Shown here piece after piece: positions 1 through 10,506 of a DNA stretch of 62,052 nucleotides (its first letter is position 1; every line of letters begins with the position of its first letter). The DNA is taken from the NCBI GenBank assembly GCA_903772945.1, contig CAICTM010000520.1:1-62052 (forward strand), given 5' to 3'. The notes under the pieces are model-generated. The model ran no database searches. It was not told the DNA's origin and saw only the letters and a list, made by a program, of their open reading frames with translations. The position numbers and the translations under genes were made by a program. The DNA is from Seminavis robusta. Taxonomy: Eukaryota > Bacillariophyta > Bacillariophyceae > Naviculales > Naviculaceae.

Positions 1-57
1 AATGGTATCTAAATTTTACATTCTAATAATCTAAAAAGCACACAGAGGCAGCCGAGA

Positions 58-2601
58 CTACATGGCAAATGCCTCTTCATACAAAGCAATGTTATGCGAT
101 GCCCCTCGCATGCACTGTTGAAGACGCATGATGCAGCGTTCCTCGGTATGCTCACGAATATCCTTCATAAGAGGAAGCGGCCCGCAAGTAAACAACCCAG
201 GATGTCTTCCATTGTCTGCATGTTTGAGGAGTTGATGAACAGAGGGCCTGCCCCTTCTCTCCTCCATTGACACCACACTTCCAGAGATTGCTCCATCATT
301 GTCGTCATCGGACACGTCGCCTTCGTTAACATCAGGCACAGCTCCTACCGTTTCCATTTCAATGGATGATTGGACAAGGCCATCAGGGAGCGCTGCCTCT
401 TCATCGAGAGATGGGACAGGCGACCACATAGGGGAGGAAGTGCTAGAGTCCTCCCCATCTTGCTGAAAACAGGAGAGTCTGCTCAGCATATTGATGGCCA
501 CGGCCACCACAAGACCCACAACAACAATAAACACAGGCCCCGCTACTCGATAAACAGTTTCTTTCTTTGCTTGCAGATGTTTGTACGCCCACCATACAGA
601 TGCCAGTCCCAGCCAGGCAGTGAAAGAAAATGCCAGAAAGCCAAGTACGTTTGTTTTCATACTCGAACTAGATCCCGTGGAAAACCGTGACGGCGAAAAC
701 GGCCTGCCCTGAATGAGACTCGCTGCCTCCGTACCGGTAACGGGACTTGCCGGCAGAGCATTCTCCTCATCATTCGAGCATGGCATTGCTGTCATCGAAT
801 GATCCCCTGTGTGATACACAACAATCTTGATCTTGAAATCCGCATTGTCGTTGTGACTGTGGCTAGTCAGCAAAGGTTGGAGGTATTCTCTCTGGACATA
901 TTCGACCAAGCTGGCATCTCGGCAGATCCACAACAGTACAATTCGCTTGGTGGCAAAGGTGTTTAGCGGTGCTTGGGCCAACAGGTCATGAACATGATGA
1001 AGCAATGTCAGATACGGAGTAATTCCGATGCCCCCGGCAACCATGGTTGCCACGTCGTGCTGAAGGACTTCTCGAACGCGACTGGGTGATCCCAAGAAAC
1101 CATCCAAGAAGATGGGAGGAAGACTGGAGGAAGGAGGTTGTTGTGGTTGTGGTTGCAAACTTTGCGAGAGCTGTAAGGTAAAGTTTCCTGTGGCCTTGAA
1201 AATGATGCGTAACTGATCATGCCTAGCGGGCACCAGATTGATGGTGAAAGGATGCGAGATGGCGGAAACATCCGGTGCCAGAAGCTGGATGTAGTAACCA
1301 GGTCGGAACTGCCGAACAGCAGCTTCGGTGGCTCTGACCGTTAAGCTAATGTAGTGCGTGGAATTGGTGCCTCTGGAATTGGCGCCCTGCTTCCCTTTCC
1401 AGTCCGCAAAGGAAGCAATCCTATCAATTGAGACCACTTCCACACCTTTGGAAGTCGATTGCCGCCCCCAGCTCTCCACGAAGACGGGGAAGGAGCTCGC
1501 AGTATAGTAGATGAGACTAGGAGCCATGAAAAGAATGGACCTGTTCCAATGCAACACAACGAGTATGATTGCCAGTGGTGCCGCAATGACATGAGACATG
1601 TAAAAGAGTCGGTAGCACTGACGGCGAATTGGATACCAACTTGTAATCAATATGACAAGGAGTGCCACGCCAGCCAGAAAACCAGTCAAGTTTCGATGGA
1701 TATCGTAGCAAGTGCAGTCAGTGTCCTCATCGACACAGGTAGGTTGTGCTGCATTGTAAGTCTCCGAGTTCATGGACCAACAACCCGACGGTGGCACGAG
1801 CATTCCCACGAGACTCTCGTTGGACAGTCCAACCCATCGGAACATGTGCATGGAACCATGGACAATGACGGCCAGGATGAATATTCGTCCCGTCCAAATA
1901 TGCAGTATAACAGCCCTTGCTGGACTCCATCCGACGACTTTTAAGAGGGAGGAATGTCGAGCCACGGGGATCATGAGGAAGGATCCGACCACTTCTGCGA
2001 CGACTCCAAACGCGTTGGATGTGACCGAGACTTGATCATCCAGAGCCAACTCCTTCCCATGCATATGTCGGTATACCACCATGAAGACAAAAACGACGCT
2101 GGGGACGAGGATAAGAGTCCATGCCAAAAAATCGAGCTTCCACTCTCCTTCAACAAACAGGAGTCGATGCCGGCATCGATAGATCCAGTTGGGAAGTTGT
2201 TGTCTTACAAGTGATGATAATGCACTGCGACGAGACACCGACAGAGATGGCAACGTCCAGCAGAGAGACGCCAAACTCCCGGCAATCAAGACGGGAAATG
2301 CAAGGTGCAATATCTGGCCTCCTCCCTTGGGATCTCCCACTACCCGATCGGCCATCCGTGCATACATTGATCTGCCCGGGTCGATACCGGAAAACAGCAT
2401 GTAGCAGAGCACCCATGTTGCACAGAGGAAGGAAACCAACGCAACCAGCCGATTCATTGTCGTCATCTTTTGTGAGGCATTCTCATCGAAGAATTTTTCT
2501 TCTTGATGACTACTGCAGTCAGGCTGCTGTTGCTGCTGCTCGTGGCACTGTGTGCTGAGCGGCTGCTCTTGCAGTTGTTGCTTCCTCTGTCGAAGACCCA
2601 T
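58..2601 (-). CDS. Ferric-chelate reductase, FRO/FRE-NOX superfamily
   Basis: Intronless, 847 residues. Predicted to carry electrons from NADPH through FAD and two hemes across a membrane to reduce Fe(III) chelates. Visible parts in order: Gln-rich N-terminus; membrane helices from about residue 50; heme-ligand histidine pairs H234/H248 and H337/H351, each 14 apart; the FAD motif HPFT at 450-453; the NADPH motif GGIGITP at 523-529; and a C-terminal FTCGPLP motif. Two more hydrophobic helices (near MKTNVLGFLAFSF and VAGPVFIVVVGLVV) lie inside the NADPH-binding half, as in plant FRO proteins. M46 (position 2466), just before the first helix, is an alternative start. Plasma membrane is likely. 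A respiratory-burst oxidase role is less likely because no EF-hands are seen. Confidence 0.9.
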   Translation of the reverse strand: MGLRQRKQQLQEQPLSTQCHEQQQQQPDCSSHQEEKFFDENASQKMTTMNRLVALVSFLCATWVLCYMLFSGIDPGRSMYARMADRVVGDPKGGGQILHLAFPVLIAGSLASLCWTLPSLSVSRRSALSSLVRQQLPNWIYRCRHRLLFVEGEWKLDFLAWTLILVPSVVFVFMVVYRHMHGKELALDDQVSVTSNAFGVVAEVVGSFLMIPVARHSSLLKVVGWSPARAVILHIWTGRIFILAVIVHGSMHMFRWVGLSNESLVGMLVPPSGCWSMNSETYNAAQPTCVDEDTDCTCYDIHRNLTGFLAGVALLVILITSWYPIRRQCYRLFYMSHVIAAPLAIILVVLHWNRSILFMAPSLIYYTASSFPVFVESWGRQSTSKGVEVVSIDRIASFADWKGKQGANSRGTNSTHYISLTVRATEAAVRQFRPGYYIQLLAPDVSAISHPFTINLVPARHDQLRIIFKATGNFTLQLSQSLQPQPQQPPSSSLPPIFLDGFLGSPSRVREVLQHDVATMVAGGIGITPYLTLLHHVHDLLAQAPLNTFATKRIVLLWICRDASLVEYVQREYLQPLLTSHSHNDNADFKIKIVVYHTGDHSMTAMPCSNDEENALPASPVTGTEAASLIQGRPFSPSRFSTGSSSSMKTNVLGFLAFSFTAWLGLASVWWAYKHLQAKKETVYRVAGPVFIVVVGLVVAVAINMLSRLSCFQQDGEDSSTSSPMWSPVPSLDEEAALPDGLVQSSIEMETVGAVPDVNEGDVSDDDNDGAISGSVVSMEERRGRPSVHQLLKHADNGRHPGLFTCGPLPLMKDIREHTEERCIMRLQQCMRGASHNIALYEEAFAM

Positions 2602-2766
2602 CTATCGTTGTTCAACGAGAAACCAAACATCAACAGTTCCAACTTGAAACCGACGTCCCGTGGCAGGCACGCCCCTCGATCGTTGGACGCATTTTTTTTT
2701 ACCCACGTCACTGTTCAAGCACTGGAAGCCCGCATGAGCTGTAAAAAACAAAATGAAATTTACCCA

Positions 2767-2830
2767 CCGGTACCGGTACGTAAAGCTACCGGTACAGGTA
2801 CGTACCGGTACCTGGTACCAGGTAGGTACG
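2767..2830. repeat. TACCGG/GGTACC low-complexity tract
   Basis: Dense, overlapping TACCGG, GGTACC and GGTACG words, self-complementary. Similar tracts recur at 5758-5775, 11557-11640, 38309-38323, 51214-51280 and 56977-56992, so this is a dispersed repeat type and not a local site. Confidence 0.75.
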
Positions 2831-2876
2831 TGCCCCTTTGGCAATCGGTGCGGCGCACCTCTGCCTCGAGGCAAGC

Positions 2877-2921
2877 AGCGATGGGCACAGGCATGTTGCC
2901 CTCAGCAACATGCCCATCGCT
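2877..2921. repeat. Imperfect inverted repeat (hairpin)
   Basis: Left arm AGCGATGGGCA...TGTTGC, 5-base loop CCTCA, right arm GCAACATGCCCATCGCT. The left arm carries a 6-base insertion. It lies about 280 bases upstream of the ferric reductase start. Function unknown. Confidence 0.7.
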
Positions 2922-3310
2922 CCTGAATTGACTGGCGACTTGTGAGAGAGGTGAAGAACTCATCAAACTCTAGAAGTGAGCTGCCTTTTAAAAAAAGCTG
3001 GGGGTGTACAGATGGGGCGGGATTGGCTGACCCGGGGCTGAGCTCACATACCTCTGGTCGCAAAAACGGCCGCAATGTGGTTCTCTGACAAGGCAGTATT
3101 GCACAAATGGGGACCTAACCAAGCTGTACTGCTGCAATAGCTAGCAAGCGCTCCACACTCCATCCTTCTCGGTCTATAATTGTATGTTAGCGAGCGGCGA
3201 GGGCGAGCTGTTACGCGTGTGAGTAGTGTGTTGCAAATTGGTTGCCGCACGCGAACGATGGGCAATGCATTTCATTGTGATGAAGAAACGAGGAGTCGAG
3301 ACTGGGCATG

Positions 3311-3340
3311 AGACTCCTAGTAGTAGCTAGCTAGGAGTCT
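3311..3340. repeat. Perfect 10-bp stem-loop
   Basis: AGACTCCTAG and CTAGGAGTCT are exact reverse complements separated by TAGTAGCTAG. It may be a cruciform-prone remnant of a small mobile element. No poly-T tract or adjacent gene end marks it as a terminator. Confidence 0.7.
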
Positions 3341-4664
3341 AGATTCACGAGCATTCCAAGTGGCGTAAGTGCTAGTCCAAGAATGTACCTATCCGGCCTC
3401 CCTACCAATAGCCAGACCACCGACGGACCAATGGCCAGACCACCGACGGAATGCTTGTTCCTTTTCTCGTCAGCTCGTCAGCGCCTCGAGATGCATTCTA
3501 CAACTCCCGCAAATTCGCCAAATGTAGTTGTATGGCATGTCGTTGAGCTAGCTGGCCAGGCTTGTCAGAGCTATTTCCACGTGTGAGTGTTTGAGGTTTG
3601 AGGTCCCGTGCAGAGCAGGTAAAAAAATAATTCTCCCCACCGTTTGAAGCATCTCGGTGACCCGTTCTCAGCTTCCGCAGGTTCCCTGCTCTTTATTTGA
3701 GCAGTTTCTTTCGTCGATCCTGGTTTCCTTGCGTCTTCGAGTTTGACCAGCCCAGAATCTTTTTCCATCCATTGCCTCAACGTTCACTCCCAACATTTCT
3801 ATGCTTCAGTATTGGTGGATTCGAGTTCAATGTTCACAATTCGTGTTGGATGTCCTCCGTCATCGACTCCATGTCCACCGTCTTTTTCGCTCGGTAAGTA
3901 CGAAAACAGATTCGATTCTAGCTGCCTCCACCCGGCCTGAAGTGTGCTGCAGGCCACCCATTGCCCTTGTTTTGGACGCAGCTGGAAGCATGAAGGAGGA
4001 CTAATAGTGACTTCTTCGGAACGGCGATAGGAACACCAACTCCAGCCACTTCAAGCCTTCATTGGGCGCAATGCGAAGGACGAGTGATTGCCGACTCGAA
4101 ACCACAACATACGATACGGAAATAGTACGATACGATGAGAGCCCAGTGGAAGCCGGCAAGACCTGATTGAAATTACTTGTTTATGCTTCCAGTGCCGGTA
4201 AGAAAAGGCTCTTTGATTGCCTCTTGCCTCACATTTTTCCCTTGATTTTCTCCGCCGATTTGTCGTTGGTATTTTCAAGAGGCAGGCATCTCATCAACAC
4301 TGCCTCTGATGAGAACCACAAGCTGTTCCATGTCCAGTATTCGAAGTGTTTTGGATGGTAGCAGATGTACTGAAATTTCCTCGTAGGACATGCAATTACA
4401 AGACTTGGCTGTAGTGTTTACATGCATCGGCATTTGTTGACGTTTGTGATATTTTTTGGGACCACTGTCAACCCCTGGAATTCTTTTGCTCCGTTGCTCT
4501 AGCACGTTTACGGAAATCGGAATAAGTAGGTAGCATTTCTGCTCCCTCTCACAGTTTACGCACCAAGCGAAAAGCAAAACTGGCCAGATAGACCGATTGG
4601 GTTGACCATTCAGCCTACTACTTGCCAGCTTGGAGAGTCCCTTTCAGTCGAATACATCAGCGTC

Positions 4665-5357
4665 ATGTGCAATGGAATGTTTGCAAGGTCCCTAAGACGA
4701 TGCAGCACCAAGACAAGTATCTCACCTCTGTCTCCAAACGTGTCGCCAATCTCATTCAACCGTACCTGTTGTGAGTCTTTTGACAATGGAGGAAGGGTGT
4801 CCAATCAAATAGATCCATCGACTATTCCCCGTGTCCTCATGATCCCCATGGGTCCAAGTATCGAAAGCCTGTCCACCACGACTCTTACGCCACGGCATGT
4901 CGATGACGATTTCGACATTTGGAGTCCCACCCTTCCCAAGGACGAAGAGAAGTGTTCAGCAAGCCTACCACGGATCCCACGTCGACAGGCTAGTATGGAG
5001 TGCGACTTTGCAGAGTACGAAGAAGAGTCCAAGAAAGAAACAAGCCCACGACTTCCTCGAAGAAAGCTCAGCAAGCATGATCTCCTCGACGACGACGACG
5101 ATGACTCGTGGACAGACTTCCTTCCAATGACGATGCCAGAGCGAAAGCATTCGTCCGAACAGCTTGGCCGGCGCCCTCATCGTCATAGTTGTCCTGGGGT
5201 TCATGATGGCTTGAACAACCACTTTCAGTACATCAGCGACCCTGATGCTGGAGGGAGTCGCCCCAAGATGCCGCAAAGATTCAAGAGCATTCGCAAGTTG
5301 GCGGAGTCGGGCTTGACCCCGCCAAGAAGGCAACGAGCTGCATCTGGGCATTTGTGA
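4665..5357 (+). CDS. Hypothetical charged protein, 5' end uncertain
   Basis: Frame open to the stop at 5357; 230 residues from the first in-frame ATG. Family not recognised. It carries short basic-proline motifs (SLPRIPRRQAS, SPRLPRRKLSKHD, TPPRRQRAAS) spaced between acidic runs, including six Asp, which suggests a disordered phosphorylated regulator. The 5' part is ambiguous: another frame, 4661-4770, reads as protein (ending VANLIQPYL) and stops at a GTGAGT donor at 4771. A true model may splice from there to an acceptor near 4858 or 4867, both in phase with this frame. The part after about 4870 is the most secure. Confidence 0.5.
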   Translation: MCNGMFARSLRRCSTKTSISPLSPNVSPISFNRTCCESFDNGGRVSNQIDPSTIPRVLMIPMGPSIESLSTTTLTPRHVDDDFDIWSPTLPKDEEKCSASLPRIPRRQASMECDFAEYEEESKKETSPRLPRRKLSKHDLLDDDDDDSWTDFLPMTMPERKHSSEQLGRRPHRHSCPGVHDGLNNHFQYISDPDAGGSRPKMPQRFKSIRKLAESGLTPPRRQRAASGHL

Positions 5358-6056
5358 AGAAAGAAGAGTGTGCATATGGCTTCAGCCATCTCATAACCAA
5401 CCTTTTAGACGTGTACCTGTCATCGGGGTAAAAGCTAAAGTTAAAAGTGAAAGTATTGTGGCACCAAACCTATTTGAAGACTAGACTCGTCCTTGGGAAA
5501 CCGCGCGCCTGTAGCGGTGTCTATTAATCCTGCTGCTGATTCATCATTCAAAGCTCTGACGGTGTTTCTAGCTACATGCAGCTATAGAACAGTAGCATAC
5601 AGTAGATGGTAGCAGTGGAATGTGCAAGTTTCGACCACTAGCTAGCGGTAGTGCGAATTCTACTATTGTACAAAGTGTCTCAACGGGAATCTTCGCCGTC
5701 CAACTCGAAGACTCACTGGATCCATTTTTCTTGGTCACTGCCACTAATAGAGGCCATACCGGTACCGGTACGGTGCCAGCAATGGTGGTTGCAACGCCAG
5801 CAACAATTGGGCTAATGACACTGGCGAACTCCTCGGCCGACTCTTGACTCAGTAACAGGGCAGACCCGTCTATTCCAAAACTTCCACCATCTCTCATATG
5901 GTATCCCTGATACAACATGATACTGATCATCACGTTTGCTCCAGATCTGGCTGGTAGATGGTCAATCATCAAAAACCTTTGCTCCAAGTTAACATTCTGT
6001 TGTCGTTCCAGAGTTGGAACAATTCCTTTGCCGCAGTGCGACTTCAAAAGGTAAGT
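5358..6056. other. Intergenic region, 3' of two converging genes
   Basis: A minus-strand frame of about 159 codons (5568-6047) passes through a TACCGGTACCGGTACGG tract and has no recognisable domain. I do not call it a gene. Nothing else is seen. Confidence 0.5.
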
Positions 6057-7983
6057 CTACAACTGGACGGACATTCCATCTTCTGTGCTCTCATCTGGAG
6101 CACCATACGCTGACGCAGCAATTTCGCTGTCAAAATTGTTGTTGCTGCTGCTGTTTCTTGTGCTGTCTGTAACTGAGGGAACACCAACACTGCGTAATCC
6201 TTCTTCCAACTGGGTTGTAATCTCCACCGGCTCTTCTCCTCCATTGTGACTTGTTCTGTATCTACTTATTTCTGGCTCTCCTGGGGCTGTGACAACAATG
6301 GGCCCCAGTCGGCGAACCAGCTCATCATCATCCAAAGCTAGTGCCGCTGGATCCCAATGAAACATGGATGCTTCAATGCCCTGTTCCTCATCAACATTGT
6401 GATTGCTGTGATTGTTGTTGTTGTTGTTTTCTTGCTGTTCCAACAAATCCAGTGGGTCTACAATGAAATCTCTTCTACAAATTGGACACAAGGGTCCATC
6501 TCGTTGTTTAATGAGCCACTTTTCCATGCAACTTGAATGGAAATGATGATCACATGATTCATTGGAAGACCACACAACGTCTGATCCAACCTGTTGTGTA
6601 CAGGAAGAGAGCAGAGCACGAGAGAGCCACGTGGGAAAGACAGAACATTAGTGATGAAAGAACTCCCAACATCCGTTTCTACTCAACCGTGCCTGTGGCT
6701 GCGTCCCAAAGCTGGAGGTTCGTATCTTCTCACCTTGTAGTTGGATAAGCAGATTGTGCATGATCCGGGCGTCAACCTCATTTCCCGTTCATCATCTTGA
6801 GTCTGTCTCTGGGGTCCACTGGCATCAAGAAAGCAACTGCTACCCATTGGAAGCCCTGGAACCGGAAGCCGAACCTGCGGGGTTTCTTCCTCTTCATATG
6901 GATTGTTATGTTCTCTGGATATGGAAGGGCCATCTAGAGAGTGACTTTCTCCTTGCTCCTCCTCGTCTTGTGATTTTGTCTCCTTGATACCTCGTTCTCC
7001 GAAAACATTGTCTTTTGTCTTGCCGTTGCCGTTGTCGCCAAGGTCTTTACATTGCTGATTGCTAAAGTCGTCCTTGGTGGTTAGGTCCTGACGATTGCCT
7101 TCCATGTCGTCATTTTCGCTATTGTCGTTGTCGTTATCGTGATTGTCGTTATTGTCGTGTTGTGCACCGATGTTCGTTTCCTCGTCATCGCTGGCGTAGG
7201 GCGATAGAATGTCTTCGGAAGCCTGGGTGGCTGATTCATCGCTCTTGCCGACATTGTACTTTTCGCTTTCAAAATCCAGATTCAAGAAACTGCCTGCTCG
7301 TTGGACCGGTCCTTGGGAGGAAGTACCAATGGTGTTGCTATTAGTATTGTGGTTGTGGTTCTCGTGGCCATCTACCAAATCTGGGAAATTTTCTTCTTTC
7401 AAAACCTGTTCAATCAATCAATAAAAATGGAGGCCAACAACGAGCACACAAAGGTCAGAAAAGAAAACGGATTCGATTCTTGTCCCCCCTCCCAAAGAAG
7501 AGTCCACTCCTTTACCCAGAGTATGAATTCTCATCTCTGCTTCCTTTGAGTGAGTCAACTCACCATTCTGACGGGCATCATCAACTGTACGATTCTGGCT
7601 CTTCGTTCTTCAATGTATTTTCTCCTTGCTTGTCTATTTTCGTCTCGATGCTGTTCCGATTGTTCCAATGCAGCGGTAAAGTCCAACTCCAGTTCTCTTC
7701 GAGCATGCTCTTCAAAGCAATGCAGGCGAAAGTAGTAAAAGACGGGGACTACAAAGCACAAACCCAAAACACACAGGTACAGAATGGTCAAAACAGTCCG
7801 ACCTCGAGATTGCGAGGTGTCTTCTGGTACCGGCTGCTGCTGGTAGATGGATGGATCCACAAGACCAGGTGTCAAGCCATCACCTGTTTGCAATTGTCGT
7901 CGCAGAAAGAACTCGGCTTTGTACAACAATCCCAGAGCTGCACTGCCGGTACCACTGTCGGCTGCGGAAGAAGAAACGGCCAT
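6057..7983 (-). CDS. Membrane-anchored RING-H2 E3 ubiquitin ligase
   Basis: Three exons on the minus strand: 7983-7564, 7405-6734 and 6590-6057, all phase 0, giving 541 residues. Splicing joins CTICLSNYK to VGSDVVWSS and completes a C3H2C3 RING-H2: CxxC at 356-359, then CDHHFHSSC at 377-385, then CPIC at 399-402. One strong transmembrane helix lies at about residues 63-86, before a charged coiled stretch (residues 94-130). The linker to the RING is acidic and Asn/Asp-rich, and the tail after the RING holds a poly-Asn run. Membrane RING-H2 ligases pair an E2 with membrane or secretory substrates; the target here is unknown. The GTGAGT and GTGAGA donors and CAG acceptors are clear. Confidence 0.88.
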
Positions 7984-9357
7984 CGTACTCTACGTCGAAT
8001 AGAACAATTTGCAGCACAGCAACTGAAGCGATTCTCTTCTGTTCGATCAGCAAGTCAAATGAATGAATGAATGTGTTCCGTGATGTTTTTGCAAGACTAC
8101 AGGAAGGAGAGTCGCTATGATGAGAGTTAGTTGTCAGCGTCCTCGTTTCTTTCGTCAAGAGTGAAGTTGGAGGCAACAGAGTGCTTTTCTCCATGTCGTC
8201 TTCTTCTTCTGTTCGCTGCGGTCCTCTGGTAAACAAAGAAAATGAGTGCGTGACCGAAGGGTCATGGACCATAATGCTGCTTGGCACTGCTCATGTCACT
8301 ATTGTGCTTGAATATACCTTAGATTCAAGAATCTATAGATCTAGGTCTACCGGTATGCCAAATGCATTTCCCGCCGCTTTTCAGTGTTGGTATTGTAGTG
8401 GTATCCCCTGCATGTTAACGGTACAACCGCACATACAGCAACATGTCTGTTAGCTAGTTGGATACATCTTTGGTTTTGATCTGGTATCAGGTATTATATG
8501 GTATCCTACAGAACAGACTGCAAAGGAATCAATTTGTGTCACGAAGGATTCGATTCCACTACGGTTACCGGTATGCCATTCTGCACCGCTACGGTCCGGT
8601 ACGATGATAGAGGTACGGAATCACCACCTCAGCTTGTGCCCATTCCTGTCTGCTGGACGTCCTGGTTTTGTCTACAGTAGTCTCTGGGATGGTGTTGGTA
8701 GATGTACCTATTGTTTGGACCGTACAGTACTACATGTAGCTATGTAGAGGTGAAGCGAATGATTGGATTGAATCGAATCATTCAATGGAATCAGAATAGA
8801 AAACAGAGGTAGATCAGTTTAGTTGCAATCGGGGTGCAGCCAACATTTGCTACCGGCTGCTACCGGTACTAGTATAGATCTTCTAACAAATCAAGCACAA
8901 ACGAAACTGCCGGACCAGAAAGTATGGCATTGCGAAATCTACATGTTACGGTAGGAACTCTCTCAGGATACAACGTAGGATAATTGCATTATTGCATCCA
9001 GCAATCCACTACGGTGTACAAACTCGTGGCATTCATTGGACCATTTTGGAAGCTTATAAACAAGGGTAAAAGGTCAGAATTTTGCCATTTTATGACCAGG
9101 AGTTCGCATTCTCATTCGTACTTCTAGCTGAGAATTAACACATTTGAAAGTTAAGCCTTTTAAAACCGCTTTACCGTTATCGGAGTTGCCGTTTCATTTT
9201 ATCGCCAAATTTGTTGCCTGTCATCCCGTCATTGGCCATGGACTATCTTGCTTCGTGCTTCTACTGTACTGGTACAACTGGATCTCCAACAATCTTTCCT
9301 TGCATGCTTGTGATCTGTGTATTACTACGGTAGTATTTGTTCCGACCATCCATCGGT
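7984..9357. other. Intergenic region between divergent genes
   Basis: Upstream of the RING gene (-) and of the membrane protein at 9358 (+). Contains TACCGGTA fragments and a near-palindrome of GAATGATT/AATCATTC type at 8758-8784. No coding signal seen. Confidence 0.6.
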
Positions 9358-10506
9358 ATGGCAACGTCCGTGTTGCTCCGCCCTCTACCTCTGGGAGAGT
9401 CTTACTACTCTCACTATTCTCGGTATCAGTATGATACCACGTCTGCCCCATCGTACTCCGATTCTTCTGCGGAGTCAGTGGCAACGGGCGTTTGGAATTA
9501 CATGGCTGGAGTGGGGCTTTTCCTGGTGGTGTGGGTGCTGACGTTGATGCTTCCCAAGGGGATGCGAAAACAGTTTTTTGGAGCCAATCCCCGTCGCTAC
9601 GCTCGACGGAGATATCAAGCATCGGAATTCGGAGACATGAGCACTACATTTTCGGCCCTGATGATGGACAGTGTCGACGAATCCATCCTCCAAGAAGTAG
9701 AGAAACGACGACTTCATGACATGTCCACACTGGGACCGCCTTCTTCCACCATGAGTTCCAAATTGCAACAGCAACAACAACTACAGAGACCACAACAGCA
9801 ATCTTCCAGAGGCAGTACCGTTGCGGATTCGGAATCCGGTATCGAAAGTATTTATTTGCGTCCCATGGCACGAGGCACTGCCGCAAAACGAGGAAAAGCC
9901 GGTTCCACGACAACTGGTAGTACCACAACCAACAGCATGTTTCGAGCGTCTCCGGGCCTCTTTGGATCGTCTCTAGGACACCCTGCCATTCCCCGTTTAC
10001 CATCCGCCAAAATCCTCAATGAAACCATGCAACGACTCAAAACCAGAGGCATTCGACTGGTTGCTCATGGAGTCGCATCCGAGTCCAAACGAGTCTGGAT
10101 CAAATTCGAAGAAGATACAACATCGCTCTCCTGGCAAACCGAATTCCCACGCAAAATACCCAATCAACTCGGAGAAGTATCACTCGTCATGATGCGAGGA
10201 GCGCTACACAGAATCGCTTTGCCAAATATTCTTTACGTCGATGTCGGCAAAAAAACGAATGCATTCATGAAAGAGGAAAACAAGGATATGCTCGATACCG
10301 TATGCTTTTCCTTGTTGACTCAAAATGGATCCCTCGATTTGCAAGCAAATTCCAGATTGGAACGAGATGCACTGGTTATTTGCTTTAGTATGATCTTGGA
10401 TGAAGTGCATTCACAGGATTGGCGGTCCTTGTATGCCGAAAGTCCCGAAACATCGGCAGTGCAATCCACTTGCACTGGTAGCGATCTCAATCAGGTGGAG
10501 TTCTAG
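9358..10506 (+). CDS. Single-pass membrane protein, PH-like C-terminus possible
   Basis: Intronless, 382 residues from ATG 9358. The frame is open slightly upstream, but this is its first ATG. One transmembrane helix lies at about residues 45-65 (MAGVGLFLVVWVLTLML), followed by a basic stop-transfer segment (RRYARRRYQ), a Gln-rich linker, then a folded C-terminal half. That half, from ILNETMQRLKTRG to ALVICFSMILDEV, alternates strand-like segments (WIKFEEDTTSLSWQTEF; LYVDVGKK; GSLDLQA) and ends in a helix, the pattern of pleckstrin-homology domains that follow lipid-signalling enzymes. The PH assignment is inference. No catalytic motif seen. Confidence 0.75.
   Translation: MATSVLLRPLPLGESYYSHYSRYQYDTTSAPSYSDSSAESVATGVWNYMAGVGLFLVVWVLTLMLPKGMRKQFFGANPRRYARRRYQASEFGDMSTTFSALMMDSVDESILQEVEKRRLHDMSTLGPPSSTMSSKLQQQQQLQRPQQQSSRGSTVADSESGIESIYLRPMARGTAAKRGKAGSTTTGSTTTNSMFRASPGLFGSSLGHPAIPRLPSAKILNETMQRLKTRGIRLVAHGVASESKRVWIKFEEDTTSLSWQTEFPRKIPNQLGEVSLVMMRGALHRIALPNILYVDVGKKTNAFMKEENKDMLDTVCFSLLTQNGSLDLQANSRLERDALVICFSMILDEVHSQDWRSLYAESPETSAVQSTCTGSDLNQVEF

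Larger units (their letters stand above)
2602..4664. other. Intergenic region, possible upstream exon of next gene
   Basis: No confident gene. It holds a TACCGG-rich tract, two hairpins, and splice-donor-like sites at 3894 (GTAAGT) and 4198 (GTAAGA). A short frame starting at ATG 3850 (MSSVIDSMSTVFFAR) runs straight into the GTAAGT at 3894 and could be a first coding exon of the gene at 4665, but I cannot connect the intervening exons with confidence. Confidence 0.5.

Noticed and set aside
5568..6047. Minus-strand frame of about 159 codons
   Set aside because: Crosses a TACCGG tract, has no domain and no splice link to the RING gene; probably chance.
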